Assembly: GCA_017937485.1 (NCBI GenBank)
Contig: JAGBDN010000025.1
Coordinates: 58,778 to 122,777 of the forward strand
DNA length: 64,000 bases
DNA from: Thermoguttaceae bacterium
Lineage (GTDB): Bacteria; Planctomycetota; Planctomycetia; Pirellulales; Thermoguttaceae
Direction of reading: 5' to 3'
Position 1 is the first letter of the stretch. Every line of letters begins with the position of its first letter. A model generated the notes under the pieces. That model searched no databases and was not told the origin of the DNA. It saw only the letters and a list, made by a program, of their open reading frames with translations. Shown in pieces: positions 45,272 through 54,944 of this stretch. The position numbers were made by a program, and so were the translations under genes.

Positions 45272-46438
45272 TCAATTCCTGTCGGACGCTTCGTCGTCCT
45301 CGTCGTAATACAAGTCGTCGCGGCGCCCGTCGTCGGCGTTCGACTTCCAAACGGTCGTCGTAAACGTCGACGTCGAAGCGAGTTCCGAACCGACGACGCT
45401 CGGCGTTCCCGCCGTCGAAACGGTCGGCGCGGCGGAAGCGGAAGTCGGCGCGACCGAAAAATCGCGCGAACCGACGCCGGAATAATCTTCCGACTCGGGC
45501 GAACCTTCGTAAGCCTCGACAATCTTTTGGACGAGCGCGTGTCGAACGACGTCGGCGCGTCCCAACGTTAACCAGCCGATTTCCTTGACGTTGCGGAGCC
45601 GCTCGAACGCGTCGACGAGCCCGCTTTTGACGCGGCGGCCTAAGTCGGACTGCGTCGCGTCGCCGCAAACGACGACGCGGGAGTTCCAGCCCATCCGCGT
45701 CAGGAACATTTTCATCTGCGAAACGCTGGTGTTTTGCGCCTCGTCGAGAATGATGCAAGCGTCGTTGAGCGTTCGACCGCGCATGTACGCCAACGGAATC
45801 ACCTCGACCTTCGAATCCTCCATAAACTGCCGCAACATATCGGCTTGCGTCATATCGGCGAGCGAATCGAAGAGCGGGCGCAAATACGGATTGATCTTTT
45901 CGGAGAGGTCGCCCGGGAGGAAGCCGAGGTTTTCGCCCGCCTCGACCGCCGGTCGCACCAAGACGATTTTGCGAATTTCGCCGAGTCGAAGCGCCTCGAC
46001 CGCCCGCGCGACGGCGAGGTAAGTCTTCCCGGTGCCCGCCGGCCCGGCGCAGAAACAGATTTCGCGCTTGCGGAGCATTTCGCAATATTTCGCTTGCCCG
46101 GCGGTTTTCGGTCGAATCGTTTTGCCGCCGTACACCTCGAACGGTCGAACGGTCGACACTTCTTCGCCGCGCTTGACTTCGTCGAGGGCGCGCCGCAGAT
46201 CGTCGGCGTCGAGCGGTTTCCCTTCGCGGTCGCTCCAACGTTGGAGCTGTTCGAGCAGGTAAGCGCCGCGCTTCGTCGCCTCCGGGTCGTCCGAGCGAAC
46301 AATCAGCTTCCCTTTTTCGGCGTCGACGACGACGCGAACGCCCAGCTCCTTGCGAATTTTGCGCAAGTGTTCGTCGCTCGGGCCCAACACGTTCTGCAGA
46401 ACGCGACCGCTCAGGATCGCGATCGATAATTCTTCCAT
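45272..46438 (-). CDS. phoH: PhoH-like ATPase
   Basis: A 388-residue cytoplasmic P-loop ATPase thought to work with YbeY in RNA metabolism. The N-terminal 80 residues look like a KH-type RNA-binding segment (GPSDEHLRKIRKELGVRVVV). Walker A is FCAGPAGTGKTYLAVA (about 130), Walker B is DACIILDEAQN, and the sensor region GWNSRVVVCGDATQSDL is complete. The C-terminal 90 residues are Ser/Thr/Ala-rich and family-atypical. ATG 46438 follows aaggac. It heads a cluster with the HD protein (gap 7 bp) and ybeY. Confidence 0.95.
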   Translation of the reverse strand: MEELSIAILSGRVLQNVLGPSDEHLRKIRKELGVRVVVDAEKGKLIVRSDDPEATKRGAYLLEQLQRWSDREGKPLDADDLRRALDEVKRGEEVSTVRPFEVYGGKTIRPKTAGQAKYCEMLRKREICFCAGPAGTGKTYLAVARAVEALRLGEIRKIVLVRPAVEAGENLGFLPGDLSEKINPYLRPLFDSLADMTQADMLRQFMEDSKVEVIPLAYMRGRTLNDACIILDEAQNTSVSQMKMFLTRMGWNSRVVVCGDATQSDLGRRVKSGLVDAFERLRNVKEIGWLTLGRADVVRHALVQKIVEAYEGSPESEDYSGVGSRDFSVAPTSASAAPTVSTAGTPSVVGSELASTSTFTTTVWKSNADDGRRDDLYYDEDDEASDRN

Positions 46439-46545
46439 ATAAGTCCTTGTCGTAAATCGACTTTTAGCGTTCGCAACCGTTTCCGCTCGACGAGTCGAGC
46501 CGCCTTGAAGCGCGTTTTACTCGGCTTCGAACGCGTCGAACGGCC

Positions 46546-47271
46546 TCAAACGTTCCCGAACGTTTCGAGGATTCGTTTCATTTCGGCGACCGCGTCGCGC
46601 ATCCCGACCATTAAGGCGCGGGCGATAATACTGTGTCCGATGTTCAGCTCGACCATTTTCGGAATCGCGGCGATCGGGCGAACGTTGCGATAGGTCAGCC
46701 CGTGTCCGGCGTGCAGGCGCATTCCGAGCCGGTCGATCAGCGCGCCCGCTTCGATCAAACGGGCCAGTTCCGCTTGCGCCGCCGCGCCGGTCGCGTTCGC
46801 GTAAGCGCCGGTGTGCAGCTCGACCGCTTCGACGCCGAGTTCCTTCGCCGCTTCAATTTGACGCGCTTCCGGATCGAGGAACAAACTGACGGCGACGCCC
46901 TTTTCGCGGAGCGCTTCGACGCAACGGCGAACGCGGTCGACGTCGGCGAGAACGTCGAGCCCGCCTTCGGTCGTTACCTCTTGGCGTTTTTCCGGAACGA
47001 GCGTCGCTTGATCCGGGACGATTTCGCAAGCGATTCGGGTAACGTCGGCGTCGCAAGCCATTTCGAGATTGAGTTTAACGCGGCAGGTTTCGCGCAAAAT
47101 GCGGACGTCGCGCTCTTGGATATGCCGCCGGTCTTCGCGCAGGTGGACGGTGATTCCGTCCGCGCCGCCGAGTTCCGCCGCGGCCGCCGCCCAAACCGGG
47201 TCGGGCTCCGTCGTTTGCCGCGCTTGACGCACCGTCGCGATGTGATCGATATTAACGCCCAATTCAATCAT
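46546..47271 (-). CDS. pdxJ: Pyridoxine 5'-phosphate synthase
   Basis: Condenses 1-deoxy-xylulose 5-phosphate with 3-amino-2-oxopropyl phosphate to give pyridoxine 5'-phosphate in the DXP-dependent B6 pathway; cytoplasmic barrel. 241 residues, the usual length. Diagnostic blocks are all present: [57 protein letters not shown] and [16 protein letters not shown] 47271 follows aaagga. No other B6 gene lies in the window, so cofactor synthesis depends on genes elsewhere. Confidence 0.97.
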   Translation of the reverse strand: MIELGVNIDHIATVRQARQTTEPDPVWAAAAAELGGADGITVHLREDRRHIQERDVRILRETCRVKLNLEMACDADVTRIACEIVPDQATLVPEKRQEVTTEGGLDVLADVDRVRRCVEALREKGVAVSLFLDPEARQIEAAKELGVEAVELHTGAYANATGAAAQAELARLIEAGALIDRLGMRLHAGHGLTYRNVRPIAAIPKMVELNIGHSIIARALMVGMRDAVAEMKRILETFGNV

Positions 47272-47424
47272 CGTTCGTTTCCTTTATTAATAAACGTCGA
47301 CAATAATATATTTAAATCGACTTTCCGTCGGTCGACTTTTATTTTCCGTTGTTTCGTTTTCCGCTTTTGGGGCCTTCGAGCCGCCGCGACTTTTCGGCGT
47401 TTCCGAGTTTTAACGTTTCCGCCG

Positions 47425-48177
47425 TCAGTCGCCGAACGGCCAAGCGTCGCCGAGCGCGTCTTTTTGAAGCGCGGTCAACTCCCCGATTCCTTTTTTCGCA
47501 AGCGCGAGGAGGGACGCGAGCTGCGCGTCGTCAAACGTCGCCTCTTCGCCGGTTCCTTGAATCTCGACGAAGCGGCCCTTGCCGGTCGCGACGACGTTCA
47601 TATCGACTTCCGCCGCCGAGTCTTCGACGTAACGCAAGTCGAGAAGCGGGGTTCCGTCGACGATTCCGACGCTGACCGCCGCGACCGAATCGCGCAACGG
47701 GAAAACGTCCGGGTTCGGGAGTTGATCGCGAATCGAGTTCAACGCGTCGACGAGCGCGACGAAAGCGCCGGTAACGCTGAGCGTTCGCGTTCCGCCGTCC
47801 GCTTGCAGGACGTCGCAGTCGAGATAAACGGTTCGCGGCCCCAACGCTTCGGCGTCGAAAACGGCGCGGAGCGAACGCCCGATCAACCGCTGAATTTCGG
47901 TCGCTCGACCGTCCGGACGGTCGCCGCGCGGTTTGCGGGGACGCCCGGCGCTCGGAAGCATTCGGTATTCCGCCGTCAGCCAACCGCGCTCGGTCGCGCC
48001 TTCGCGCTTCATCCAGCTCGGAACGTCCTCGACGATCGACGCGGCGCAAAGAACGACGGTATCGCCCGCCGAAATGAGAACGCTTCCGGCGGCGTTGGTG
48101 AATCCGCGTTGAATTTTGATCGGTCGCGTTTCGTCGAACGCTCGGTCGACGCGCGGCGTCGTTTTCGTTTCGCTCAT
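47425..48177 (-). CDS. rph: Ribonuclease PH
   Basis: Phosphorolytic 3'-5' exoribonuclease that trims tRNA precursors; hexamer, cytoplasm. 250 residues, slightly above average. Key blocks: [81 protein letters not shown] and the phosphate site GTEE-type segment [11 protein letters not shown] 48177 follows ggagga. A possible - strand promoter (TGGAAA / TATAAT, spacer 17) lies at 48305-48333. Confidence 0.96.
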   Translation of the reverse strand: MSETKTTPRVDRAFDETRPIKIQRGFTNAAGSVLISAGDTVVLCAASIVEDVPSWMKREGATERGWLTAEYRMLPSAGRPRKPRGDRPDGRATEIQRLIGRSLRAVFDAEALGPRTVYLDCDVLQADGGTRTLSVTGAFVALVDALNSIRDQLPNPDVFPLRDSVAAVSVGIVDGTPLLDLRYVEDSAAEVDMNVVATGKGRFVEIQGTGEEATFDDAQLASLLALAKKGIGELTALQKDALGDAWPFGD

Positions 48178-48384
48178 TTCGCCGTTTCCTCCGCTTTTCC
48201 TATTTTACTTATCTTGCCCAAATCTAGTTTATTTCGCCGCGTTTTGGTCGACGGGAAGCCGAACGCGCCGTTTTCGCCGCCTGCGAAGTTTACCGTTTTT
48301 ATCTATTATACCGTTAAACGTCGTTCGTTTCCAGTCCGACGCGAAATTTTTAACGCTTTTCCGAACGTTTTTACTCGCCGCCGT

Positions 48385-49194
48385 TCATTTTTTCGCGTAA
48401 AGTCCGCGCAGCGCGAGCGTCGTCCAACTTTCGAAACGCTCCGGCTCCGCGTCGATTTCGGCGAGAAGTTCGTCGACGGCGCGAAACCCCGACTCCGCTA
48501 AATCCGGTTCGTTCGACGTCAACTTTGGCGCCGCTAGCGTCGCGACGCAAACGACGCCGAGGTGAACGCGCCCGACTTCCGTCGCGTCGTCGTTGACGAG
48601 TCCAACCCGTTCGAAGCGCAAAATCGGCGCGCCCAAAACGACTTCTTCGGCGATTTCCCGCGCCGCGCCCGCCGAAAAAAGGTCGGTTCCGAACGGCGAC
48701 GACGCGACGTTTTCCGCCGATTGCGGTCGAGTCGCCGCGTCTCCTTCGCCTTCTCCGCCTTTTTCGCTTGCTCCAATTTCTCCGTTCGCCGACGCTCCGG
48801 CGCCCGCGTCGACGTCGTTAATATGCCCGCCGACGCCGACGCTCCACTTCGAGCGGAGCCGCGTTTCCCCTTGCCCGTCGCCGCGCCGATAAGCGAAAAC
48901 GCTCGGGCGCCCGGTCGACGAATCTTCGCAAACAAAGATAATATAAGGAATTAGCTGTTTAAACTCGGGATCGCGCTCCGCGTCGCCGCGCCGCAAAAAC
49001 CGGGTCGACTCCGGCGCAAAGAGCGCGTCGCAACGAGAAACCGCCTCCGTCGAAAAACCTTGAAAGACGCCGCCGTCTCGAAAAAGCCGCGTCGGAACGA
49101 CCAAAACGCGTTCGTCGTCCTTCGAGCGTTTCGTCGTCGCGGCGTTCGACGAAGCGGTCGCTTCCTTTCCCGAATTGCGTTGCGCGCCGTCCAT
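48385..49194 (-). CDS. Nudix-fold phosphoesterase with insert in the Nudix loop
   Basis: A 269-residue cytoplasmic protein. The framework RVLVVPTRLFRDGGVFQGFS, FKQLIPYIIFVCED, KWSVGVGGHIND and VGLVNDDATEVGRVHLGVVC matches a Nudix-fold group I know from planctomycetes and relatives, often annotated only as phosphoesterase. The Nudix box is split: GGHIND is separated from AAREIAEEVVL by about 55 residues of Ala/Gly/Glu/Ser low-complexity sequence, where relatives have roughly 15-20. The REIAEEV helix with its metal-binding Glu residues is intact, so diphosphate hydrolysis remains likely. ATG 49194 follows aaagga. Substrate unknown. Confidence 0.82.
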   Translation of the reverse strand: MDGAQRNSGKEATASSNAATTKRSKDDERVLVVPTRLFRDGGVFQGFSTEAVSRCDALFAPESTRFLRRGDAERDPEFKQLIPYIIFVCEDSSTGRPSVFAYRRGDGQGETRLRSKWSVGVGGHINDVDAGAGASANGEIGASEKGGEGEGDAATRPQSAENVASSPFGTDLFSAGAAREIAEEVVLGAPILRFERVGLVNDDATEVGRVHLGVVCVATLAAPKLTSNEPDLAESGFRAVDELLAEIDAEPERFESWTTLALRGLYAKK

Positions 49195-49537
49195 CGGCGT
49201 TCCTTTCTTATTTTGCGCCGTTTCCCTATTTCGCCCCGTCTAACGTTTCCGACGGAGCGCTTTCTTAACTTTCACATTATAACGATTTTTTTAGTTTCGG
49301 AAAGAGGGCGTTTTTCCCCGCGGCGACGCTCGCTTTATCTCCTTTTGACAGACGATTTAAGCGCAAATCGTCGTTTTAAGTTCCATTGTTCGAAAGCGAC
49401 GAAATAAAAATTTTCCGCCGCCGTTTTTTCAAACAAAATTCATTTTAAAAACGTTTAAAACAAAAAAACGACGCGAATCCAAGGATTATTTCTTGTTTTC
49501 GCGTCGTTTTTCAATTTTCCCTTCCTTTATTCGGCGT
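49195..49537. other. 343-bp intergenic region
   Basis: No gene seen. A TATAAT on the - strand (49281-49276) with a poor -35 box probably serves the Nudix gene, and the AT-rich rest leads to a shared hairpin. Confidence 0.4.
49462..49511 (-). terminator. Terminator of the trypsin-like protease gene
   Basis: Perfect 12-bp stem aaacgacgcgaa / ttcgcgtcgttt (49466-49477 / 49498-49509) flanked by A and T runs. Confidence 0.8.
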
Positions 49538-51565
49538 TCAACGCAACACGCTCGCGTCGGGGAAGGTCGACGAGGCGCGCACTTCGACGGCGCTCGGGGC
49601 GGTCGGCGCTCGCGGAGCGACGAAGGAGTCGGTCGCGACGTTCGGCGTTTCAGACGGCGCTTGCGAACCGGCGTTTTGACGCGGCAAGCGGACGACTTCC
49701 GTTTCTCGCCCCGTTCCGTCGGCGGCGCCCCAGTTGACGATGCAAACGATTTCGGCGCCTTCGAGCGCGCGACGGCGCAACGCGTCGAGCGCGGCGTCGA
49801 GGAGTTCGGCGTCGGCGGGCGCGGCGCTCGTCGCGGCTCCGCGCGCTTCAAAACTCGTCGGTCGAACGCCTTCCCCGGCTTTGCCGACGGCGGCGAGTTC
49901 GTTCGCGTCGAGCGCGCGCGGCGAAGCGGCGGCCGCGTTTTGCGTTTCTCGCGTCGCCGAGGAACGCCCGGAACGAACGTTTTTCAAAGGCGCGTCGACG
50001 GCGAACGCGTCCAACGCTTCGAGCGGTTCGGCGGCGACGGCGGTCGAAGTCGACGCTTCAAGCGGAGCGGCGGTTCCGACGAGCGTCGGCGGCGCGAACT
50101 TCCCGGCGCGTTGATCGGCGAGCGCGACCGCCAAATTTTCGTTCGACAGGAGCGCGGACGCCGCGATCGGCGCCGGAACGAAAAAGCCGTCCCCTTCCTT
50201 CGGGTCGCCGGCGACGCAAAGTCCGGCCCAATAATACTTTCCGTCGCGTTCGACGAAAAGTCCGCCGCCGCTGCGTCCCGCTTCCGGAGCGTTCGAAACT
50301 TGAACGTAATTGAACGGTTTGCGGGCCGCGTCGTCCGGTTTCGGATTGAAATAATGACGGTCGAGCGACAAAATCTTATGTTCGAGCGGCAACGCGCCGC
50401 GTTCGTTGCGGGCGACGCTCAACGCGCTTTCGCCGACGCGGAGCGTTTCGTTTTCCGGCAAAAACGCGACCGGACGAATCGCCCAAGGCGCGCGGAAAGC
50501 GACGAACGCGACGTCCGTTTCCGGGTCGCTGTAAACGCATTCTCCGGCGACGTTTTCAACGCGGCCCGATTTCGGGTCGGAAACGGCGACCGAAATTTTG
50601 ACGGCGCTCCAATCGGCGACGTCGCGGAAGAGGTGTCCGCAAGTCGCGACCAACGCTTCGCCGTGCCGCGGGTCGGCGTGCGCGACGACGCCGGTCGCGG
50701 AATCGCTTCGCCCGTCGGTTCCGGTTCCGACGACGAGATCGAGCCGAACGGTCGCTTCGTCGAGACGTTCCCAAACGGCCTTGTCGAGAATCGCTCGTTC
50801 GGCGGCGCTTGTTCCCGTCGTATTCGGCGCGGACGCCGGCGCGGTCGTCGAAACTTGCGCGATCGGAGCGGGCGCGGACGCCGGAACCGTCGCGGCGGCC
50901 AACGAAATCGGGTTCGGTTTCGGCGCGACGGGAGCTGAAGCGGGAACTGAAGGCGCGATCGGGGCGACCGGAGCGGACGGAACGTCGGCGGCGCTCGGCG
51001 CGAGCGGAGTCGGCGCGGCTGCGGTTCCGGAAACGGCGAACCCGGCCGAATCGCCGGTCGTTTGAGCGCGCGTTACGCGAGCGGCGCTCGAATTTTTCTT
51101 CGCGGTTTGCGCCGCGAGTTCTTCGCGACCGCGGTCGAAGAGGCGCAAAAGTTGGTTGCGCAAAATCGCCGCGCTCGGCGTTCCCGGCGTCGCAACGCGG
51201 TCGACTTCCTTGCCGTCGACGAGCAAAACAAAGGTCGGCGTCGCGGAGACGGCGAAACGGTCGAAGAGCTCGGCGCCGCCGTTTTCCCGCTCGACGCGTT
51301 GAATCGGGTAATTTTTGCCCCGCATCGCGTTCAGAAGCGCGTTCGTTCGGTCGGCGTCGGCGTCCGTTTTCGACGCGAACTCCAAAAGGACGAGCCGCGC
51401 CGCGAACGGGTTCGCGCCGTTCGTCGTCGGAGCGAGCGCCGCGGTTCCGGCGTTCGTTTCCGCCGCAATCGCAGTCGTCGAAGCGGCGCCGGTCAAAGCC
51501 GCCGCGCTTAAAAGAACGCCGCCGACGCGGGCCCAAGTTCGTCGTTTCGTTTGTCGTCGCAACAT
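49538..51565 (-). CDS. Secreted trypsin-like serine protease with degenerate thioredoxin-like domain
   Basis: 675 residues. A Sec signal (residues 12-34) follows an aaggag site. Residues about 50-150 show a thioredoxin fold: RLVLLEFASK, then AVSATPTFVLLVDGKEVDRV with the cis-proline. The CXXC positions are replaced (KTDADADRT), so it is not a redox enzyme. After an Ala/Pro linker, residues 255-450 form a trypsin-like domain with the triad His (LVATCGHLF, about 308), Asp (ETDVAFVAF, about 351) and Ser (GRSGGGLF, about 431). The C-terminal 220 residues are Ala-rich with a short conserved patch AEIVCIVNWG. The combination is recurrent in planctomycetes. It probably cleaves periplasmic or surface proteins; the substrate is unknown. 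Confidence 0.87.
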   Translation of the reverse strand: MLRRQTKRRTWARVGGVLLSAAALTGAASTTAIAAETNAGTAALAPTTNGANPFAARLVLLEFASKTDADADRTNALLNAMRGKNYPIQRVERENGGAELFDRFAVSATPTFVLLVDGKEVDRVATPGTPSAAILRNQLLRLFDRGREELAAQTAKKNSSAARVTRAQTTGDSAGFAVSGTAAAPTPLAPSAADVPSAPVAPIAPSVPASAPVAPKPNPISLAAATVPASAPAPIAQVSTTAPASAPNTTGTSAAERAILDKAVWERLDEATVRLDLVVGTGTDGRSDSATGVVAHADPRHGEALVATCGHLFRDVADWSAVKISVAVSDPKSGRVENVAGECVYSDPETDVAFVAFRAPWAIRPVAFLPENETLRVGESALSVARNERGALPLEHKILSLDRHYFNPKPDDAARKPFNYVQVSNAPEAGRSGGGLFVERDGKYYWAGLCVAGDPKEGDGFFVPAPIAASALLSNENLAVALADQRAGKFAPPTLVGTAAPLEASTSTAVAAEPLEALDAFAVDAPLKNVRSGRSSATRETQNAAAASPRALDANELAAVGKAGEGVRPTSFEARGAATSAAPADAELLDAALDALRRRALEGAEIVCIVNWGAADGTGRETEVVRLPRQNAGSQAPSETPNVATDSFVAPRAPTAPSAVEVRASSTFPDASVLR

Positions 51566-51803
51566 ATTTCGCGCTCCTTCGTCGCTTGTTCGTCGAACCG
51601 TCGACCGCCGCCCAACGAGCGACCGTCTTCGGAAAACGCGCCCTCCAATCCGTTTTCGGGCGTTACCGTCGTCAGTTTAACATTTTTTCGCCGACGCCGC
51701 AAGAGCGGTTTTCGCGCCGCCGTCGACAAAAAACGCGATTTCGGAAGACGCGCCGCCTCCGAAACCGCCTTTTAACGCTTTACCGTCGAACGTTTAACGC
51801 CGA

Positions 51804-53660
51804 CTAAAAGTCGAAGTCGGCGCGATAGAAGAACGAGCTTTCCGGCGCGACGTCCCCCTTCAAATAGAGGTCTTCCGGCGACTCGAACGGGACGTTGTCG
51901 AACCATTTGAACGAAACAAAATCGGCGTCGACGATCGCTCGCGGAACGGAAATCTGCAGTTTGTTTCCGTCGAGCTTCCAACGGACGCCGTCGACGGTCG
52001 ACGCGGTCTTCCAAGCGGCTTCCAGTTCGGCTTTCTCCGCGTCGAAACGTTCCGCGCTCGCGGTTCCGTCGGCGCCATACGAGCGTCCGATCAGCAAGTC
52101 GACGCCGCGCCAGCCGGTTTTGTCGCCGTCGAGGTCGAGCCCCAAACAGAGCCCGTTCGGCGTTTCCGGTCGAATCGCCTCCCGCGTTTCGACGTAAAAA
52201 TAGACGTTTTCCGCGTCGCGAGCGACCTTCGCGAACGTAATGTCGTTGCGCCCGGACGCGTCGCGGTAATGGGTTCCGCCGACGCCCGGGAAGTCGCGCG
52301 GAATCGTTTCCTTGACGTGATCGCGGAACGTCGGCTCGACGGCGTCCCATTGCGCGAAATCGGCGTCCGGCGCGAAGGAGATCGTCGTCGGCGTCTTAAT
52401 CGGTTTCGGCAAGTCGGGCGTTCCCTTGTATTTGCGAATGACGTCGACCGTTTGCCAATAGTAATTGTCGAAGTGCATCCCGCGGCACGGCTCGACGTCG
52501 CGGCTGTACTCTTGGTTGAATTGGTCGACGAACGCGTATTGGTTCGGGCCGACCTCCCAACGTCCGGCGACCCATTCGTTCCAACCGGTGATGAAGACGA
52601 ACGGCGGGTCGAGTTCGAAAGCGCGCTCCCACTGCTGCGCGTAATTTTTCCCGACGGCGGGATCGGGGTTCTCTCGCCATTTCTCGAAATTCACTTTCCC
52701 GTCGGCGTCCGGTTCCGGAACGTAAAACGAGCGCCCGCGCGCCGTTTCGCGACTCATCCAAACGGGAAGCCCGGCGGCGTCGCGAGCGAGGTTTTGCGAC
52801 GTCGAGACGTTGACCTGCTCCGGCGTGTTCTCGTCTTTCGTCCAAGAATACGGCTGCGGATACGCGGCGACCCAGTGCCAAGCGTCTTGCGTGTTCTTCA
52901 TTCCAAAGGTCGGCCAGTACGCGGTTCGGCAGGTGAATTTATCGCGCAAGTTCTCCGGAACCTCCGCCGGATTCGACAAAATGAGCGGTTTCCCTTCCCA
53001 ATGGAAGAAGAGCGGCGCGTATTTTTCTTGCGTATAGCATTCGTCCCAAATTTTTTGCGTCGTCCGCCCGACTTGCGTGTTCGTCATGAACGCGATTTGC
53101 GGGACGGTTTCGCCGTCGGCTTTCATTTCGAGGAGCAGATCGCAAAGCGGCAGGTAGACGTGCGGGTACGTAACGGCGTTCGTCGTGTCGAAAATCAAGA
53201 CGTCGACCCCGGCGTCGGCGAGCAACATCATATGACGGCGAACGACCCAAGGGTCGCGGGAGTCGTAATAACCGTAAAGCGGCTCGCCCCAGAAGTGCAT
53301 TTGGCCGTTCGAACCGAGGACGGCGTGGTTTTCTTCGCGCACGGCGTTCGGGTCTTTCGCGAGAATTTTCGTCAGGTCGTAAGGCCGCGGCGCGTCTTTC
53401 GGAGCGTTCGGGTCGACCGGAATGTACGAGGTCGGGTCGAGCCAAAGGAAGTAGAACATCCCGATCGTTTTATCGTCGCGAAGCGCGACGCGTTCCGGGT
53501 CGTCCGGTTTTTGGCCGACGATATTTCGCCCGAGCGCGTCGTATCCGCCCCAAGGGACGCCGTCCGACTGCGCGAACGCCGCCGACGGCAAAAGCGCCGC
53601 CGTTAATCCGAGAGCCGCCCAACCGAGTCGCGCCGCTTTTTTCCGTTGTTTTCCGCTCAC
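51804..53660 (-). CDS. Secreted GH99-like protein with C-terminal CBM9/DOMON-like domain
   Basis: 618 residues. The start is a GTG at 53660, chosen because aaaggag is 9 bp upstream and a Sec signal peptide (ending SAAFAQ) follows directly; the in-frame ATG at 53774 lies over the promoter. Residues 50-440 look like a GH71/GH99-type barrel: GMFYFLWLDP, WVVRRHMMLLADAGVDVLIFDTTNA, PLFFHWEGKPLI and FVFITGWNEWVAGRWE. The last 160 residues (RNDITFAKVARDAENVYFYVETRE, DGNKLQISVPRAIV) resemble a family 9 carbohydrate-binding or DOMON domain. A hydrolase role on an exported glycan is likely; the exact family is uncertain. It has its own TTGCAA/TATAAT promoter. Confidence 0.75.
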   Translation of the reverse strand: MSGKQRKKAARLGWAALGLTAALLPSAAFAQSDGVPWGGYDALGRNIVGQKPDDPERVALRDDKTIGMFYFLWLDPTSYIPVDPNAPKDAPRPYDLTKILAKDPNAVREENHAVLGSNGQMHFWGEPLYGYYDSRDPWVVRRHMMLLADAGVDVLIFDTTNAVTYPHVYLPLCDLLLEMKADGETVPQIAFMTNTQVGRTTQKIWDECYTQEKYAPLFFHWEGKPLILSNPAEVPENLRDKFTCRTAYWPTFGMKNTQDAWHWVAAYPQPYSWTKDENTPEQVNVSTSQNLARDAAGLPVWMSRETARGRSFYVPEPDADGKVNFEKWRENPDPAVGKNYAQQWERAFELDPPFVFITGWNEWVAGRWEVGPNQYAFVDQFNQEYSRDVEPCRGMHFDNYYWQTVDVIRKYKGTPDLPKPIKTPTTISFAPDADFAQWDAVEPTFRDHVKETIPRDFPGVGGTHYRDASGRNDITFAKVARDAENVYFYVETREAIRPETPNGLCLGLDLDGDKTGWRGVDLLIGRSYGADGTASAERFDAEKAELEAAWKTASTVDGVRWKLDGNKLQISVPRAIVDADFVSFKWFDNVPFESPEDLYLKGDVAPESSFFYRADFDF

Positions 53661-53745
53661 TTTATCGCTCCTTTCCGCGCCCTTCTCGGACGCCGTCGCC
53701 GCCGCGTCGTTCGAACGTCGCCCGCCGCGACGTTTCTTTGCGTCG

Positions 53746-53774
53746 ATTATAAAAAATCGCGCCGCCGATTGCAA
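53746..53774 (-). promoter_or_regulatory. Promoter of the GH99-like gene
   Basis: On the - strand TTGCAA (53774-53769), 17 bp, perfect TATAAT (53751-53746). Confidence 0.8.
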
Positions 53775-53862
53775 GCGTTTTCGCCGAAAAGAAACCGAAA
53801 AGCGGAGAAAAAACGCTCTGTAGTAATAACGACAAAACCGCGCCGTTTGAACGCAAAAAGTT

Positions 53863-54921
53863 TTACCAAAGTAAACGATGAATAAAACGCAACTCGTTCT
53901 TACATTTTTCTACCGCGGCGTTGACGGTAACTTTAACGCGATCAAACGTCTTAGTATCGCCTTGCTTTAAGAGTTCAATTGGTTTCGATTCTAGCGAAGA
54001 AACACGTCCCGATCCCAGAAAATCATCCAAAATGAAAAGATGATTTTCCGGATTATCGGTGCTTAACAACTGCCGATTACGCGACATAATGTCATAGCAT
54101 TGTTGCAAATAAACCTTGGTTTGTTGATTCGGCATCGAACGAGCGCCGGAACGCGTCGACCAACCGCAATGCGTCAAAACAACGGCGTGAATTTTAGGCG
54201 TGCGAAACCCTTCCAATTTATCGGCGTATTTGCGAAAACTTGCCGACGATTGCATTGTTTTTATGAGCAACTCAAAAGAATTAATCGATTGTCGATCGGT
54301 ACGCACCGGAACAATCAACGCGTCGGAAGCATGCCAAGCCAACTCGGTGCCTCCGGAAAAAAACGGCGACGTGTCGATAAGGCATTTATCAAGACCGTTT
54401 TGCGTTGTCTCGCGTTTAATCTCCTTACGCAATGAAAACAACGCATTCGAAATAGCGGCGAGGCGTTGCGTCGAATCAAGCAAGCCTCCGTCCGTCAAAT
54501 TGAGCGCGGAATTCAAAACCGACGGCAATAAATACAACTCGTTAGACGATGGAATATAATATACGTTCTTACCGTCGAAGTATTGGTTGGTTGCGCCAAC
54601 ATACGAGGCAATACGCTCCACACTCGGCATTCCGGGAATAAGATAAGGCAACAGCGCGTCCCGTATATTAGCGCCGTGTAAATAATATTCTTTATCAAAA
54701 AAATACGAAAGATTTCCTTGCGGACAAAGATCGATCGCAAGCAAGCTGTCGGCGTAGTAACTTAAATTAAACGTCAACGTTGTTTTACCAACGCCGCCGC
54801 GCAAGTTGCAAACAGAGTAAACGCGATGTTTAGGCACGTCGATTTGAATAGCCTCAAAATTGCCGACGGCAATATCGCTTTGCCTTTTAATAATTCTTTC
54901 TAACGCCGTTGCGCCCGACAT
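53863..54921 (-). CDS. Orphan ParA-like P-loop ATPase
   Basis: 352 residues. The deviant Walker A reads NLRGGVGKTTL (39-49): the signature lysine of ParA/MinD proteins is replaced by Arg41. The A' motif is AIDLCPQGNLS (62-72, Cys in place of the usual Asp) and Walker B is CLIDTSPFFSGG (180-191). RQSINSFELLIKTMQ and the middle region fit ParA-family switch elements; the C-terminus DFLGSGRVSS is unusual. No ParB-like gene or parS-like repeat is nearby. Codon use (more TTA, AAA, ATT) and base composition differ from both neighbours, suggesting horizontal origin. It has its own promoter and a perfect inverted repeat before the gene. ATG 54921 follows aggaggg. It might position a protein complex or mediate a DNA-linked function; unknown. 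Confidence 0.82.
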   Translation of the reverse strand: MSGATALERIIKRQSDIAVGNFEAIQIDVPKHRVYSVCNLRGGVGKTTLTFNLSYYADSLLAIDLCPQGNLSYFFDKEYYLHGANIRDALLPYLIPGMPSVERIASYVGATNQYFDGKNVYYIPSSNELYLLPSVLNSALNLTDGGLLDSTQRLAAISNALFSLRKEIKRETTQNGLDKCLIDTSPFFSGGTELAWHASDALIVPVRTDRQSINSFELLIKTMQSSASFRKYADKLEGFRTPKIHAVVLTHCGWSTRSGARSMPNQQTKVYLQQCYDIMSRNRQLLSTDNPENHLFILDDFLGSGRVSSLESKPIELLKQGDTKTFDRVKVTVNAAVEKCKNELRFIHRLLW

Positions 54922-54944
54922 CTTTATTTCCCTCCTAATCGCAA

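Noticed and set aside
53863..54921. Plasmid partition locus
   Set aside because: Only the ATPase is present; no ParB, no parS-like iterons, and housekeeping-type genes lie on both sides.
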